Source: Bin5 sp965261695 (GTDB taxonomy: Bacteria > Chloroflexota > Anaerolineae > Caldilineales > Caldilineaceae). From it: a stretch of 64,000 bases of DNA. The translations under genes and the position numbers were made by a program. The notes under the pieces were generated by a model that saw only the letters and a program-made list of their open reading frames with translations, was not told where the DNA came from and did not search any database. How positions within the stretch are numbered: the stretch's first letter is position 1; the number at the start of each line of letters is the position of its first letter. The stretch lies in assembly GCA_965261695.1 (NCBI GenBank), contig OZ253474.1:2604001-2668000 (forward strand), in the 5' to 3' direction. This document shows, in pieces, positions 25,218 through 34,325 of the stretch.

Positions 25218-26129
25218 ATGATCCACGACAAAGATAATCACAAGTGCGATGGCGAGCCGACGCTGACCGACTCACAGGTGCTGGAATTCTGCCGCGAGGG
25301 CTATCTGCTGCTGAAGGGCGTGGTGCCGGACGAGATCAACCGGCGCTCCTGCGACTACCTGGAGGGGAAGATCCCGGCCAATCCAAGCTACATCCCCGAC
25401 GGCTTGACGGAGGTGGACCTGGAGCGGATTCGCGCCTCGCACGAGCCGAGCACGATCTTCCTGGAGGATTGGTTCATCGAGCATGTTCTGCTCAACCCGC
25501 AGGTGGTCGGCGTGATGCGCTCGCTGCTGGGGCGCAACGTGGGCCTGCCCATACTGGCGAGCCATCACCATGTCGAGTGCCCCATGCCCGCGCAGAGCTG
25601 GCATCACGACGGGGACCACGTCTTCGGCCCCGAACTCAACTTCATCGAGGTCTTCTACTTCCCGCAGGATACGCCGGTCGAACTGGGGCCGACCGAGCTT
25701 GTGCCCGGCTCGCACATCATGCCGACCAAGCGGCCCAACGACGAGAACGGGGTCTATGCCGCCGGCCCCGCCGGCACGATCGGCGTCCACCATCAGAGCA
25801 TCCTCCATCGCCGCGGCGTCTCCACGGCGAGCGGCGCGCGCCATATGCTCAAATACAATTACTGGCGCACCACGCCGCCGCAGCGTGATTGGATTACCGA
25901 GCCGGAGTTCGATTTCCAGAGCGCCTACTATGGCGGGCACAACCAGGCGCGCTATGTGGCGCACATGCTTTACTGGCTGTGCGGCAAGGGCGACGACTAC
26001 CGCATCATCGGCGGGCAGGCGTGGCCGTGGATCAGCCCAAACCAGATCGGCTCCTCGTATGGCTTCGGCAGCGACCGCGGCTACCGGCCCGACTGGCGCA
26101 AGCGCAACCAAGACGGATATTCGGTTTGA
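25218..26129 (+). CDS. Phytanoyl-CoA dioxygenase (PhyH) family protein 2
   Basis: A 303-aa paralogue of the oxygenase at 23337. It shares the N-terminal EPTL(S/T)D pattern, the iron ligands H129-x-D131 (WHHDGD) and H197 (ILHRRG), LGPTELVPGSH, and the tail W(L)CGKG...GGQ(A)WP. It has about 20 extra residues before the first conserved block (GKIPANPSYIPDGLTEVDLE). GAGGAGAAG precedes the ATG at 25218. The shared N- and C-terminal signatures suggest duplication and separation by the SUKH gene. The substrate is unknown. Confidence 0.88.
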   Translation: MIHDKDNHKCDGEPTLTDSQVLEFCREGYLLLKGVVPDEINRRSCDYLEGKIPANPSYIPDGLTEVDLERIRASHEPSTIFLEDWFIEHVLLNPQVVGVMRSLLGRNVGLPILASHHHVECPMPAQSWHHDGDHVFGPELNFIEVFYFPQDTPVELGPTELVPGSHIMPTKRPNDENGVYAAGPAGTIGVHHQSILHRRGVSTASGARHMLKYNYWRTTPPQRDWITEPEFDFQSAYYGGHNQARYVAHMLYWLCGKGDDYRIIGGQAWPWISPNQIGSSYGFGSDRGYRPDWRKRNQDGYSV

Positions 26130-26176
26130 AGCCTTTAGGGCCCGTCGACAGCTGCCTGTGCCGCCAGGGGCGGCCC

Positions 26177-29029
26177 CTATCCGAGTCGCCTATAGCGGCG
26201 TCTAAATGCTTCTTTACCACCCTCCATCACTCGGCAGACTTCGTCTCGAATGGCCTCGTCCTGCAGGGAGCCCGAATGCTTGACGACACACTGCCCTCCA
26301 TTGAATGACAGCGCGTGGACCATTTCCGCGTCACCGTTGACCACGATGTTGGGGTTGTGTGTGACAACGATTATCTGTCGTCTAAGCTTGTTCTCTCGAA
26401 TCTGGCGCACGACCAAGTCATAGATCAGTAGGTTATCCAGGTCATCCTCCGGTTGATCAAGTACCAGAGGCTCCTCTCCGTGTGCAAGAAGGAAGGCCAA
26501 CATTGCAGCGGATCGCTGCCCCGCTGATGCCTGTGAGATAGGTTGAAAGTCCTTGCCATCCCCTGTACGGCTGTACCTCACAACAAGCCCATCCTCCGGG
26601 CACCAAGTCAAGAGGTTATCGAGCAGCTCTGGCCTACGACCGAACTCCCGTTGGAGATACTTGGCAAAGCGGCCGCCGAAGTTGCCCTTGCCACCGCACG
26701 CCGACTCGAATCGCTCCTTAAGTTGCCTTAGACGTCTGTCTACTTCTGACATCCGCATATCTGGTTCCGCCGGCAAATCCTTAATCAAATCAGCCACAAC
26801 GCCTTTCGAAGAAGACACGGCATTTGTGATAAGGATGTCATCGGAGAATCTGTCATCGAGGACATCTAACGCTAGACGTAAAGACCGCTCGATCACATGT
26901 GGATCGTCTCCATATGGGCGAATCTCTATACGCACGAAGTTGTTCTGCGACAATGCGGTGGACAGAAATTCACCGCGGGCACGAGTTATAGCGCGACGTG
27001 CCTCCCCGACTTTCTGTAGGTGCTCCTGGGATTCCCCGACGAGCTTATCTTGTTCTTCCCTATCCAACTGCAGTTCCTTCATCACGTTATCGAGTCGTTG
27101 TTTCTCCTGCACAAGAGAACTGTACTCGTTCAGATCCGTAACGCCCTCCGCTTCAAGACTCTTAACCAATTCCCGATAAGCTTTTGCAGACTCCTCTACT
27201 GAGGCTTCCCACTTGCTATCTTTCAGCGCTTCACGCTGCAACGCCATAACTTCGCGTAAACTTCGGGCCAATTCTCTCGACTGTTGGCTAGCTGTCTCCA
27301 CAGCTGCTTTCAATTTGGTCGCAACATCAACAACCTGTTGATCCTCTTCCGCTGTCTGTTCGAACAAACCATCCGTAAGGCGTTCGAGCTGGAGTTCTTC
27401 TGCTGTAGCTTCGATTCGTTGAGCAACGTCCTCGACTGCGTCGAATTGTTGATCCAACTCTTGGCGTTGCTGCTGACGGCGACGGTAGCCGGTCAAAACG
27501 GCCGTATACCTTGCCGTCTCGAATCGCGCGAGCTTCCGCTCCACGTCTTGAAGTTCAAGGGCAGTGGGATCTTCACGTCCTTGCAATCTACTGTCTAATT
27601 CGCGTATCCGTGCCTTGGAGGAGGTAAATCCTGCTACAGCTTCATCAAGCTTTCCTCGCAGTTCTCCAACCCCGGCCGCACGGTCAATTTCCCTTAACAA
27701 TGCTGTCGGGTCGTCTCCGGCCAATTCAGCGATCTGCCCTTGGCTGAACATCTGAAGAGGAAACCGGTTCAATGTGACCGCCTGCACACCTGAAGGTGCC
27801 CACTCTCCAGACTTGGACTCATCCTCCACGGCTATGCCAGCACCGTTTTCTTGCCAATGGACGCGATGTCTTACACCGTCACGCATCAGGGTCCATTGAA
27901 TTTTGGTAGAGTCTGTCAGCCCTCCGTCCTTCGTCCGGTCTGATGGCACCTGATTGAACCGCCTGAATGTTTCCCGGGATTCGCTGTAGGCTGGGAGTGC
28001 CTCGAAATCTGAATCTCGCTGCGCCGCGAGTCTCAATGCATGAAGGACAGTGGACTTACCAGTACCCCTTCCGCCGATCAAAGCGTTCAGCCAAGGATTG
28101 AAATCGAGCCTTGCGGGCATCTGTCCATGCCCCATATAGCGTGCCTCACCAATCTCGATGGATTCGATACAGTGATTCGGCAGGGCGAACGGATGGAAAG
28201 CCTCAGACTCGTCACTTCGGCGGATTGAAAAGCCTCCACCGTCTTGCAAAGCTAGGCGCAGACCCTCAAGGGAAGGTTTTGCCATCTTCACCCAACTGTA
28301 GTGGGAACCCGGATAGCTCTCCTCCTTTTCACCCTCGGGGTGGTGTGAATCCGATCCAAGAACTTCGGCCCAGGCTAGCTTGCCCTGCTCGTAAAGGTCC
28401 GGTTTTTCGAACTCTGAAGCAACGACTTCCATCGCCAAAATGTCCTCGCAATCAAGTACCTGGCTAACGGTGCTGGCGTCAATCAATGTTTTTTTCGAAC
28501 CTTCTTCTTGTGGTTGCAACAGGCCCTTAGGGCCATCTGCATGTGCCGGAATAGGGATACCACCTCTGTCCAGAACAATTTCAACAACCTCAACGGCTGA
28601 CCTACGGGTAACTCCGGTGCTATCCCCTTTTTCCCCGTCATATTTAACGGCACCGATGAGGGCGTCGATATCAGACGTCGTACTATCTATGTCAAAGATC
28701 GCAAGTAGATGGAATCCCCCGTTAACTGACAACTCAACCCCAGGGAACAGGTGAAGAGGCCGGAATTCCGGGTGTTTCATCCGTTCAAGGTCGCCCAATT
28801 CCTCCTTGAGGCAGTCAACCCACTCACCTGTGTTGTGATCTGTGACTGCCACACAGTCGATCTCTGCGCGCATGAACCCAAGCAACCACTCTTTCGCTCC
28901 GAGTTGCTTCAAGGCAGATTGCCTTTCTCCCTTGCCATAGTCCAAAGACTTTGGGGTGTGGGTATGGAAGTCGAACTTCCACCACCTCGCGCCCGGATAG
29001 TGCCAATTGATGCATCGGTCAGTCGTCAA
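26177..29029 (-). CDS. TrlF-like protein: PHP phosphoesterase plus SMC-like ATPase
   Basis: A 950-aa two-domain protein. Residues about 15-280 are a PHP metal-dependent phosphoesterase: FDFHTHTPKSLDY, TDHN, a GVEL Glu, AHAD and GSDSHH supply the usual His/Asp/Glu metal ligands. Residues about 300-950 are an SMC/Rad50-like ABC ATPase: Walker A GGRGTGKST near 318, a long coiled coil with polar heptads around 450-690, signature SAGQRSAAML, Walker B PLVLDQPEDDLD, and the His-switch VVTHNPNI. The layout matches what is annotated as the TrlF family. GGGGAGGA 7 bases upstream supports the TTG start. It follows a 73-aa ORF by 16 bases. An anti-phage nuclease role is inferred from architecture and lower GC content. 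Confidence 0.88.
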   Translation of the reverse strand: MTTDRCINWHYPGARWWKFDFHTHTPKSLDYGKGERQSALKQLGAKEWLLGFMRAEIDCVAVTDHNTGEWVDCLKEELGDLERMKHPEFRPLHLFPGVELSVNGGFHLLAIFDIDSTTSDIDALIGAVKYDGEKGDSTGVTRRSAVEVVEIVLDRGGIPIPAHADGPKGLLQPQEEGSKKTLIDASTVSQVLDCEDILAMEVVASEFEKPDLYEQGKLAWAEVLGSDSHHPEGEKEESYPGSHYSWVKMAKPSLEGLRLALQDGGGFSIRRSDESEAFHPFALPNHCIESIEIGEARYMGHGQMPARLDFNPWLNALIGGRGTGKSTVLHALRLAAQRDSDFEALPAYSESRETFRRFNQVPSDRTKDGGLTDSTKIQWTLMRDGVRHRVHWQENGAGIAVEDESKSGEWAPSGVQAVTLNRFPLQMFSQGQIAELAGDDPTALLREIDRAAGVGELRGKLDEAVAGFTSSKARIRELDSRLQGREDPTALELQDVERKLARFETARYTAVLTGYRRRQQQRQELDQQFDAVEDVAQRIEATAEELQLERLTDGLFEQTAEEDQQVVDVATKLKAAVETASQQSRELARSLREVMALQREALKDSKWEASVEESAKAYRELVKSLEAEGVTDLNEYSSLVQEKQRLDNVMKELQLDREEQDKLVGESQEHLQKVGEARRAITRARGEFLSTALSQNNFVRIEIRPYGDDPHVIERSLRLALDVLDDRFSDDILITNAVSSSKGVVADLIKDLPAEPDMRMSEVDRRLRQLKERFESACGGKGNFGGRFAKYLQREFGRRPELLDNLLTWCPEDGLVVRYSRTGDGKDFQPISQASAGQRSAAMLAFLLAHGEEPLVLDQPEDDLDNLLIYDLVVRQIRENKLRRQIIVVTHNPNIVVNGDAEMVHALSFNGGQCVVKHSGSLQDEAIRDEVCRVMEGGKEAFRRRYRRLG

Positions 29030-29045
29030 ATCTCAGTCCTCCCCG

Positions 29046-29267
29046 CTATTTTTTTTCGACAAGCTGAGTTAGTACCCCAATCTCTTGGACTAAAGCAGGA
29101 ATGCACACCCCCAAATTAACCACTTGGTCGCCGCTGATCGGTCTATTCCCGCGTTCGGGGGAATCCCCGAACGTCTCCATCTCAACCCACAAAGAAGATG
29201 ACGGGCGTTTCATCTTGATGCGAGTTAGCTCTTTGTGGGCGCTCACCTCGCAACCAGGAATTTCCAT
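29046..29267 (-). CDS. Small ORF directly upstream of the TrlF-like gene
   Basis: A 73-aa product starting MEIPGCEVSAHKELTRIKMK and ending VQEIGVLTQLVEKK. No family is recognised. The C-terminal half could form an amphipathic helix. The TAG stop lies 16 bases from the TTG of the TrlF-like gene, and the space holds that gene's strong ribosome-binding site. A short-spaced AGGG precedes the ATG at 29267. Its base composition matches the TrlF-like gene more than the GC-rich acetyltransferase gene upstream, so the two probably moved together. A regulatory or partner role is a guess. Confidence 0.5.
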   Translation of the reverse strand: MEIPGCEVSAHKELTRIKMKRPSSSLWVEMETFGDSPERGNRPISGDQVVNLGVCIPALVQEIGVLTQLVEKK

Positions 29268-29313
29268 ATGGCCCTGACTGGCAGGAGGAAGTCGATCGGC
29301 CGGGCCAGTGCGC

Positions 29314-30267
29314 CTATCTTTCCATCCTGATCGAGGCCACCTGTCTGCCGTCCAGTTCGAACGCTTCTCCCTCGCCCGTCCTGCGAAAGCCCAGCGCCTC
29401 GAACAAAGCCCCTTTCTCTTCATCTTCGACGGAGACGACCGCATAGCAACGGGACGGTCTCTGCCCTGTGCAGGCGTCGATCGTGGCCTGCAGCAGCGGC
29501 TCCCAGGCCGCGCCAAAGCGCGCGTGGGTGAAGCCGTCGACCTGGAAATCGCCGGCGTCATCGCGGCGGGCCGTGGCCAGCCCGACGACCTTCCCTTCGG
29601 CCGTCCTGGCGGCGAACCATGCGCCGCCGACCCGCTGAATCGGCTGATAGCGCACATAGAGCCCCATACAGGATTTCTGGGTGGCGTAGCGGGTTGAGCG
29701 GCAGTTTGTGTTTGCGTCCAGCACCTGCCAGTCGTGCGGACAGAGAAGCAGCGGGATCATCGGGAGCCGGTCGGCCGGCGTCGCCTCGACGATCTCTGCC
29801 GCCCCGCCGCTGAAGTAGTCCACCAGGAAAGCTTCGGGGGACTCGCCGCTGAGGATATTGGCCATCACCTCGGTCCCGGCGAGCTTGCGCCAGCCGAGCC
29901 GGTGGTAGATGCGCGCGGCGGCGGGGTTGAAGGTGCCGAGGAAGAAGGCTTCGCCGCCGCCGGCGCGAACGTCCTCGACGGCCTGGCCGCACAGCTCGGT
30001 CGCGATGCCGCGCCCGCGAAATAGGGGGTCGGTGGCCACTTCGCTGAACCCGGCCAGGGCCGGCACGGTCTTCGAGTGCATGGTAAAGCAGGTGCCGGCC
30101 AGGCGTCTGCCCTCTCTGCGCATGTAGAGCGTGCTGCGGCTGTAGATCTCTTCGGCGCCGAGGAAAACCTCGCGCCCTATGTCCGGGAAGACCTGTCCAT
30201 ATACGGATTCCCAGAAAGGGAACAGTTCGTCGAACAGCTCTTCTGTAATCGGGATAGGGTATCGCAC
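29314..30267 (-). CDS. GNAT-family acetyltransferase
   Basis: A 317-aa protein with a GNAT N-acetyltransferase domain in its N-terminal half: AGTCFTMHSKTVPALAGFSE, VATDPLFRGRGIATELCG (motif A, the acetyl-CoA-binding RGRGIA loop) and ARIYHRLGWRKL (motif B). The C-terminal half repeats the fold weakly (SVEDEEKGALFEALGFRRTG), suggesting a tandem GNAT. The GTG at 30267 is preferred because GGAGGTGAA lies just upstream; the open frame extends to 30318. The acceptor substrate is unknown. It may be co-transcribed with the small ORF and TrlF-like gene downstream. Confidence 0.82.
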   Translation of the reverse strand: MRYPIPITEELFDELFPFWESVYGQVFPDIGREVFLGAEEIYSRSTLYMRREGRRLAGTCFTMHSKTVPALAGFSEVATDPLFRGRGIATELCGQAVEDVRAGGGEAFFLGTFNPAAARIYHRLGWRKLAGTEVMANILSGESPEAFLVDYFSGGAAEIVEATPADRLPMIPLLLCPHDWQVLDANTNCRSTRYATQKSCMGLYVRYQPIQRVGGAWFAARTAEGKVVGLATARRDDAGDFQVDGFTHARFGAAWEPLLQATIDACTGQRPSRCYAVVSVEDEEKGALFEALGFRRTGEGEAFELDGRQVASIRMER

Positions 30268-30365
30268 TGGATTCACCTCCGTCACGTGTTGCTTCGCAGT
30301 CTGGTTAGTGAAGACCACGCGTCACAAAAAGCCAAAAGCTAAACACTAGAAACTCAAAATTGCCG

Positions 30366-31800
30366 TCACCGTCCCGCTTCGATGACGCGTTCCACCAGCC
30401 CATCCGTCTGCATCGGCCCGGTCAGGTCCTGGTTCAGCAGCGCGGCCGGCGCGGCCCACAGCATCATGTTCTGGTAGTAGTCGGCGCCGAACGCACGCTG
30501 GCCGCTGTCGGCGTCGCCGCGCACCGTGTTGGGCGCGTCCCACCTATAACCCCAACCACAACTGATATTGTGCAGACAGCGCCGCAGCAGGTCGCGGCCA
30601 AACTCCTGCTGTCCGTTGTACATGAAGGTCATCGCCAGCATGTACAGCTCGGGCGGGAAGTAGCTGAAGGTGGCGTAGTTGACAGCGCCCGACTGGCTGA
30701 GCGCGCAGTTGGTCGCGGCCACCGTCTGCAGCGTGCTCTCGACGCGCTCAGGCGGAAAGACGCCGCCGACGCCGTGCCAGTCCGTCACCCACTGCCCATC
30801 CAACTGGTAGCCGAAGATCAGGTCGGACTGCTGCCCCGTCTCCGGTTCGTTGAAGTTGAGATAGTAGTCGCCCGCCCACAGGTGCTGCTCCAGCGCGTGC
30901 GCGCCGGCTTCCAGCCAGCTGTCACTGCTGGCGCAATAGGCGTCGTCGCCCATCGCCGCGGCCATGCGCCGCATGATCTGCACCTGCGCCATGCGCACGC
31001 CGCCGGCGTGCGTCACATAGCCCTTCCAGCCCGGTTCGGGCGCTTCGAACCACTCGGTATCGCCGCGGCCGTGCCAGTCGGTGCCCGGCGTCGGCATCGC
31101 CTGGGCCGGGCCATAGGCGGGGCCCAGATTCATCGAGAAGTCGTTGCAGCGCTTGAGCGAGTTCCAGAATTCGGCCAGGACCGCGTCGTCGCCTGAAGCC
31201 TGCCAGTAGCGGTCGAGCATGATGATATAGCAGGCGCCTTTGAGGACGGTCTGGTAGCCCATATCGGGCGCGCTCAAGCCATAGCCGGGCCGATTGGCCT
31301 CGTCTGTGGCGGTGATGCCGCCGAAGATCCACGGCGGCCGCCCGTCGGCGAACTGGTACGCCTTGTAGCCGCGCAGCGTGGAGAGAGCGGCCTCGGGGAA
31401 GAAGTAGACAAGGCGGATGTTGCCGTAGAAGCTGCACGGCAGGCACTCGATCTGCGGGCAGCCGCGCGGACATTCGTTCAGCCCGATGAGGCCGTCCTCG
31501 GGCGCGCACCAGTCGCCGAGCGGCGCCTGCGCCTGGCCCCAGATGCTGCACGCCGGGATCAGGTACAGGTTGTTGATCAGCCAATCGGCCAGCCAGCCGG
31601 GCAGTTCGGGCGCGCCGTAGAGCGCCTCCTGACAGGCGATGACGCGTTGCACCAGCGTTTCGTGGTTGTCAGCCAGGAAATGGGCGGTGGACAGGGCGTC
31701 AGGGTAGTGGCGCGCGTACATTTGGGTGAAGAGCGGGGTCTCCTCGTGCAAGGTGACGGGCCAGCGCTGTCTCACCGCCAGCGGTATGAGGGTCAGCGGT
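30366..31800 (-). pseudogene. GH116-type glycosidase, catalytic part only (5' end lost)
   Basis: The leftward frame encodes the (alpha/alpha)6 catalytic domain of a GH116/DUF608 glycoside hydrolase: ALYGAPELPGWLADWLINNL, APEDGLIGLNE, YFFPEAALSTLRGYK, YQLDGQWVTDWHGVGGVFPP and QSGAVNYATFSYFPPEL. These enzymes hydrolyse beta-glucosides or beta-xylosides. Full members also carry an N-terminal beta-sandwich of several hundred residues, which is absent. The open frame continues to 31904, but upstream of about 31800 it is antisense to an oxidoreductase fragment, so the N-terminal residues are read-through. I call it a truncated gene created by deletion; expression as a short protein cannot be excluded. 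Confidence 0.7.
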
Positions 31801-31829
31801 GGAGACGGGGGCCTGGCCGCCCGCGTCGA

Positions 31830-32265
31830 ATCGGGCATGGAGGTGGCAATTTTGCAGACAGCCAGCGGCGCTGTGATCAAGATCCTGTGCGCGTTCGACA
31901 TCACGCCTGAGCCGATGTTCCACGACGACTCGCTCTACGGAACCGAGGACGTCCTCGAGACCTCGCGTCCGCCGGTCAGCCCGTTGCAGACCAACGCCTG
32001 GCTGGCCTCGGTGCCGCATCTGCGCAACATGATCGAGATGCCGATCACGGAGAATGTGACCGACGCGCCGGCTGAAGCGACACAGGGCGGCCACGGTGCC
32101 GCCGAGTACAGCATGATCCAGGACTTTCTGACCTGTATCCGCCACGACACGCGGCCGCCGCTCGACATCTACGCCGCGTTGAGGATGGCGCTGCCCGGGC
32201 TGTGCGCGCATGAGAGCGCCCTGCAAGGCGGGCAGATGGTGGAGATACCGGAAGCCAAGTGCTAA
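31830..32265 (+). pseudogene. C-terminal fragment of a Gfo/Idh/MocA oxidoreductase
   Basis: The rightward frame encodes about 145 residues of the C-terminal domain of a sugar-type NAD(P)-dependent oxidoreductase: MEVAILQTASGAVIKILCAF, DSLYGTEDVLETSR, AAEYSMIQDFLTCIRHDTRP and DIYAALRMALPGLCAHESAL. The NAD-binding Rossmann half is missing. It is joined head-to-head to the truncated GH116 gene. It ends just before the convergent aldolase gene's stop and overlaps it by a few bases. Confidence 0.75.
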
Positions 32266-33059
32266 GAACCGTCGTACTCCGCCCGCACCGCCGCGGTGAT
32301 CAGGTCCATCGCCAGGATCATGTAGCCGCAGTCCTCGCCCACCTGTAACCACTGCACGCCGCGTTTCGCCATGCCGAGCGCAAAACGGGCGTCGGGCGCC
32401 ATCCCGGCCCCCACGAACAGCCCCGCCGCGCGCGTGCGGCTGATGATACTGTCCACCGCCTCGATCACGGTCGGGTGCTCCACCTCGCCCAGCAGACCCA
32501 GCGACGCCGAGAGATCCCAGGGACCCAGCGCGATTGAGTCCAGCCCGGGGATGGTCAGAATGTCATCCAGGGCGGCAAAGCCCTCCGCGTTCTCGATCTG
32601 GACGGAGACGAAGATCTCGCGGTTGGCGCGCTCGACGTAGGCGTTGCCGCCTTCGCGCCCATAGTTGGAGGGCACGCGCGGCCCGTATCCACGTTTACCC
32701 AGGGGCGGGTAGCGGCAGCTGTCCACCACATCCTGCACTTCGGCGGCGGAGCGCACCTGCGGCACGATGATCCCATCCGCGCCGCCGTCGAGCACCGGTT
32801 TGATGAAGGGCGTGCTGCTGCCGGGGACGCGCACGAGCGCCGGCCTGTTTCTCCCCTTGGCGGCCAGCAAATGCCCGCTCAACGCCTCCAGGCTCATCGT
32901 GCTGTGCTCCATGTCGATCCAGAAGAAGTCGACCGAATCGCCGAGCGCGTCGGTGGCGTAGGGGTCGGTCAGCGTGATCGAAGCGCCGATACAGATGTCG
33001 CCCGCCGCCATTCTGGCGCGGAAGGCCGCAATCGGTGTGGGTTGGGTTTCGTTTGTCAT
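32262..33059 (-). CDS. HpcH/HpaI family aldolase
   Basis: A 265-aa class II pyruvate-type aldolase of the HpcH/HpaI (phosphoenolpyruvate/pyruvate superfamily) TIM barrel. Landmarks are FFWIDMEHSTMSLEAL, RPALVRVPGSSTPFIKPVLD, GADGIIVPQVRSAAE, YPPLGKRGYGPRVPS, QIENAEGFAALDDIL and IALGPWDLSASLG (metal-ligand Glu and Asp). The family cleaves 4-hydroxy-2-oxo acids such as those from aromatic or sugar-acid breakdown. AGGTGACC abuts the ATG at 33059; longer in-frame starts lack family similarity. It may act with the damaged oxidoreductase and GH116 genes in glycoside use. Confidence 0.9.
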   Translation of the reverse strand: MTNETQPTPIAAFRARMAAGDICIGASITLTDPYATDALGDSVDFFWIDMEHSTMSLEALSGHLLAAKGRNRPALVRVPGSSTPFIKPVLDGGADGIIVPQVRSAAEVQDVVDSCRYPPLGKRGYGPRVPSNYGREGGNAYVERANREIFVSVQIENAEGFAALDDILTIPGLDSIALGPWDLSASLGLLGEVEHPTVIEAVDSIISRTRAAGLFVGAGMAPDARFALGMAKRGVQWLQVGEDCGYMILAMDLITAAVRAEYDGS

Positions 33060-33204
33060 GGTCACCTGCGTTCGGAGTGATGGTTTGGTTGCGCGTTGCC
33101 GCGGCGCACTGAACAACTGAAGTGTTCACCAATTTCAGCAAAAAGACAAACTGCTGTTGCCGGGGCGTGAGTGGAGAGGAAAGAGAACGTTACCCGCTTC
33201 GCAA

Positions 33205-33507
33205 TCAGACGACCTGTGGCCGGTAGCGTTCGACCTTGATCTGAGCTTCGCGCTTACGCACCTGCGCAAGATCATAGGCGCTTTGCCGTTGCAACCAGAA
33301 CCCGGCGTTAGACCATCCGGCCTTCTCCAGGCGAATGGCCATCTCCGGTGAAATGGCTGCGTGGCCATTCAGCACGCGTGAAAGGGTATGACGAGCCACG
33401 CCCAACACCTTTGCCGCCTTAGTGACGTTGAGGCCAAGCGGGTCGAGACAGTTTTCTTTTATGCTGCGGCCAGGATGGGGCGGATTCTGCATAGCCATGA
33501 TTGCCAT
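33205..33507 (-). CDS. higA: HigA-type antitoxin
   Basis: A 100-aa XRE-type DNA-binding antitoxin: HPGRSIKENCLDPLGLNVTK followed by AAKVLGVARHTLSRVLNGHA (helix-turn-helix) and ISPEMAIRLEKAGWSNAGFW, typical of the HigA/VapI addiction-module family. It neutralises HigB and represses the operon by binding the promoter. It starts 6 bases after the higB stop, in the reverse toxin-first order typical of higBA. The toxin gene upstream is frameshifted, so this may now be a solitary repressor. Confidence 0.9.
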   Translation of the reverse strand: MAIMAMQNPPHPGRSIKENCLDPLGLNVTKAAKVLGVARHTLSRVLNGHAAISPEMAIRLEKAGWSNAGFWLQRQSAYDLAQVRKREAQIKVERYRPQVV

Positions 33508-33513
33508 CTCGTG

Positions 33514-33787
33514 TCAGTGGTAGTCAACCAAGTCGACATCGTAGGCGTCACCCTCTTCGAAACGAAAGATGATTCGCCAGTTGGCCGAAATCGAAATACT
33601 CCAGTATCCTTTCATATTTCCTTTCAGCGGATGAAGCCGATAGCCTGGCAGATCGAGGGCCGACGGCTTGCTGGCGCTGTCAAAGTCGGCCAAAGCAAGC
33701 GCTATCCGTTCCGCTAGCACGCACGCTGCTAGCGTCTCCACGCGCATACAAACGCTGAAGCCCACGGTGTCGAAATGTCTGAATCAT
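33514..33787 (-). pseudogene. higB: HigB toxin with a frameshift
   Basis: The ATG at 33787 opens a frame MIQTFRHRGLQRLYARGDAS that matches the HigB N-terminus. The rest of the toxin (AERIALALADFDSASKPSAL, YRLHPLKGNMKGYWSISISA and NWRIIFRFEEGDAYDVDLVD) is in another frame. The switch falls near 33715-33735 and the total length (274 bases) is not a multiple of three, as expected for one added base or two lost. HigB is a RelE-fold mRNA interferase that cleaves at the ribosome. Either the toxin has been inactivated or there is a sequencing error. Confidence 0.8.
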
Positions 33788-33792
33788 GCGAT

Positions 33793-33821
33793 AGTGTACC
33801 GCGGTCCGATACATTTATCAA
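33793..33821 (-). promoter_or_regulatory. Promoter and likely operator of higBA
   Basis: On the minus strand TTGATA (33821-33816) and TACACT (33798-33793) are 17 bases apart and end 5 bases before the higB ATG, implying a very short leader. The spacer contains an imperfect inverted repeat (GTA-C-G to C-G-TAC) that could be the HigA operator. Confidence 0.65.
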
Positions 33822-33851
33822 CTTCAGTCTGTTGAGGCATCAGGGCAATCG

Positions 33852-33996
33852 CATCTAATCTGAATCCCGTTTGAAACCGGGATTTTTCGGGCGAACAAAG
33901 CATTTGAATCGTAGCCGTCTCGCCTGCCTTTACACATTACGCATTACGCCTGACCCAATCCGGCAAGAAGCAGGTTTCCGAGTGAACGCACATTAG
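33852..33996. repeat. Repeat C, copy 1 (left bracket of island)
   Basis: A 145-base sequence that recurs in direct orientation at 36171-36307. Shared landmarks are TGAATCCC(G/T)TTTGAAACC, AATCGT(A/G)GCCG, TCGCCTGCC, CAATACGC-type strings and the shared end GAACGCACATTAG. The two copies bracket 2.2 kb. Confidence 0.7.
33863..33888 (+). terminator. Terminator-like hairpin inside repeat C
   Basis: AATCCCG (33863-33869) pairs with CGGGATT (33878-33884), followed by TTTC. No rightward gene precedes it, so it may insulate the island. The second repeat copy does not preserve the stem. Confidence 0.45.
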
Positions 33997-34011
33997 CAGT
34001 GGTTGACGCTT

Positions 34012-34170
34012 GAAGAACTGCTCAAAAAGGTGACATCTGCGAGCTTGCCTGCCGGCGGAATCGGACTGTGCTTCGCCCGATTCTCGTCAACAAAGACCGC
34101 CATCTGCCCCGGCGCCGCCAATCATCTCCATCACTTAACTGCATGAATCACATAAATCACAGTCCGGACA
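34012..34170. repeat. Dispersed repeat A, copy 2
   Basis: Resembles 18496-18655: TTGAAGAACTGCTC near the left end, AACTGCATGAATCACA and CCGGACAACTG near the right end. It sits just right of repeat C copy 1. Confidence 0.6.
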
Positions 34171-34325
34171 ACTGTGAACGCCCATCAGTTCCCTCCGCAA
34201 CGCCCTCCCCACCCTTCGTGCCCTTCGTGGATCTCCCAGCCCTGCCATCTGACCAGAGCCTGTCGGAAACTCGCCCCCATTTGTGGCTGAACCCCTCCCC
34301 ACCCACCTGCCGCGCCAATACCCCC

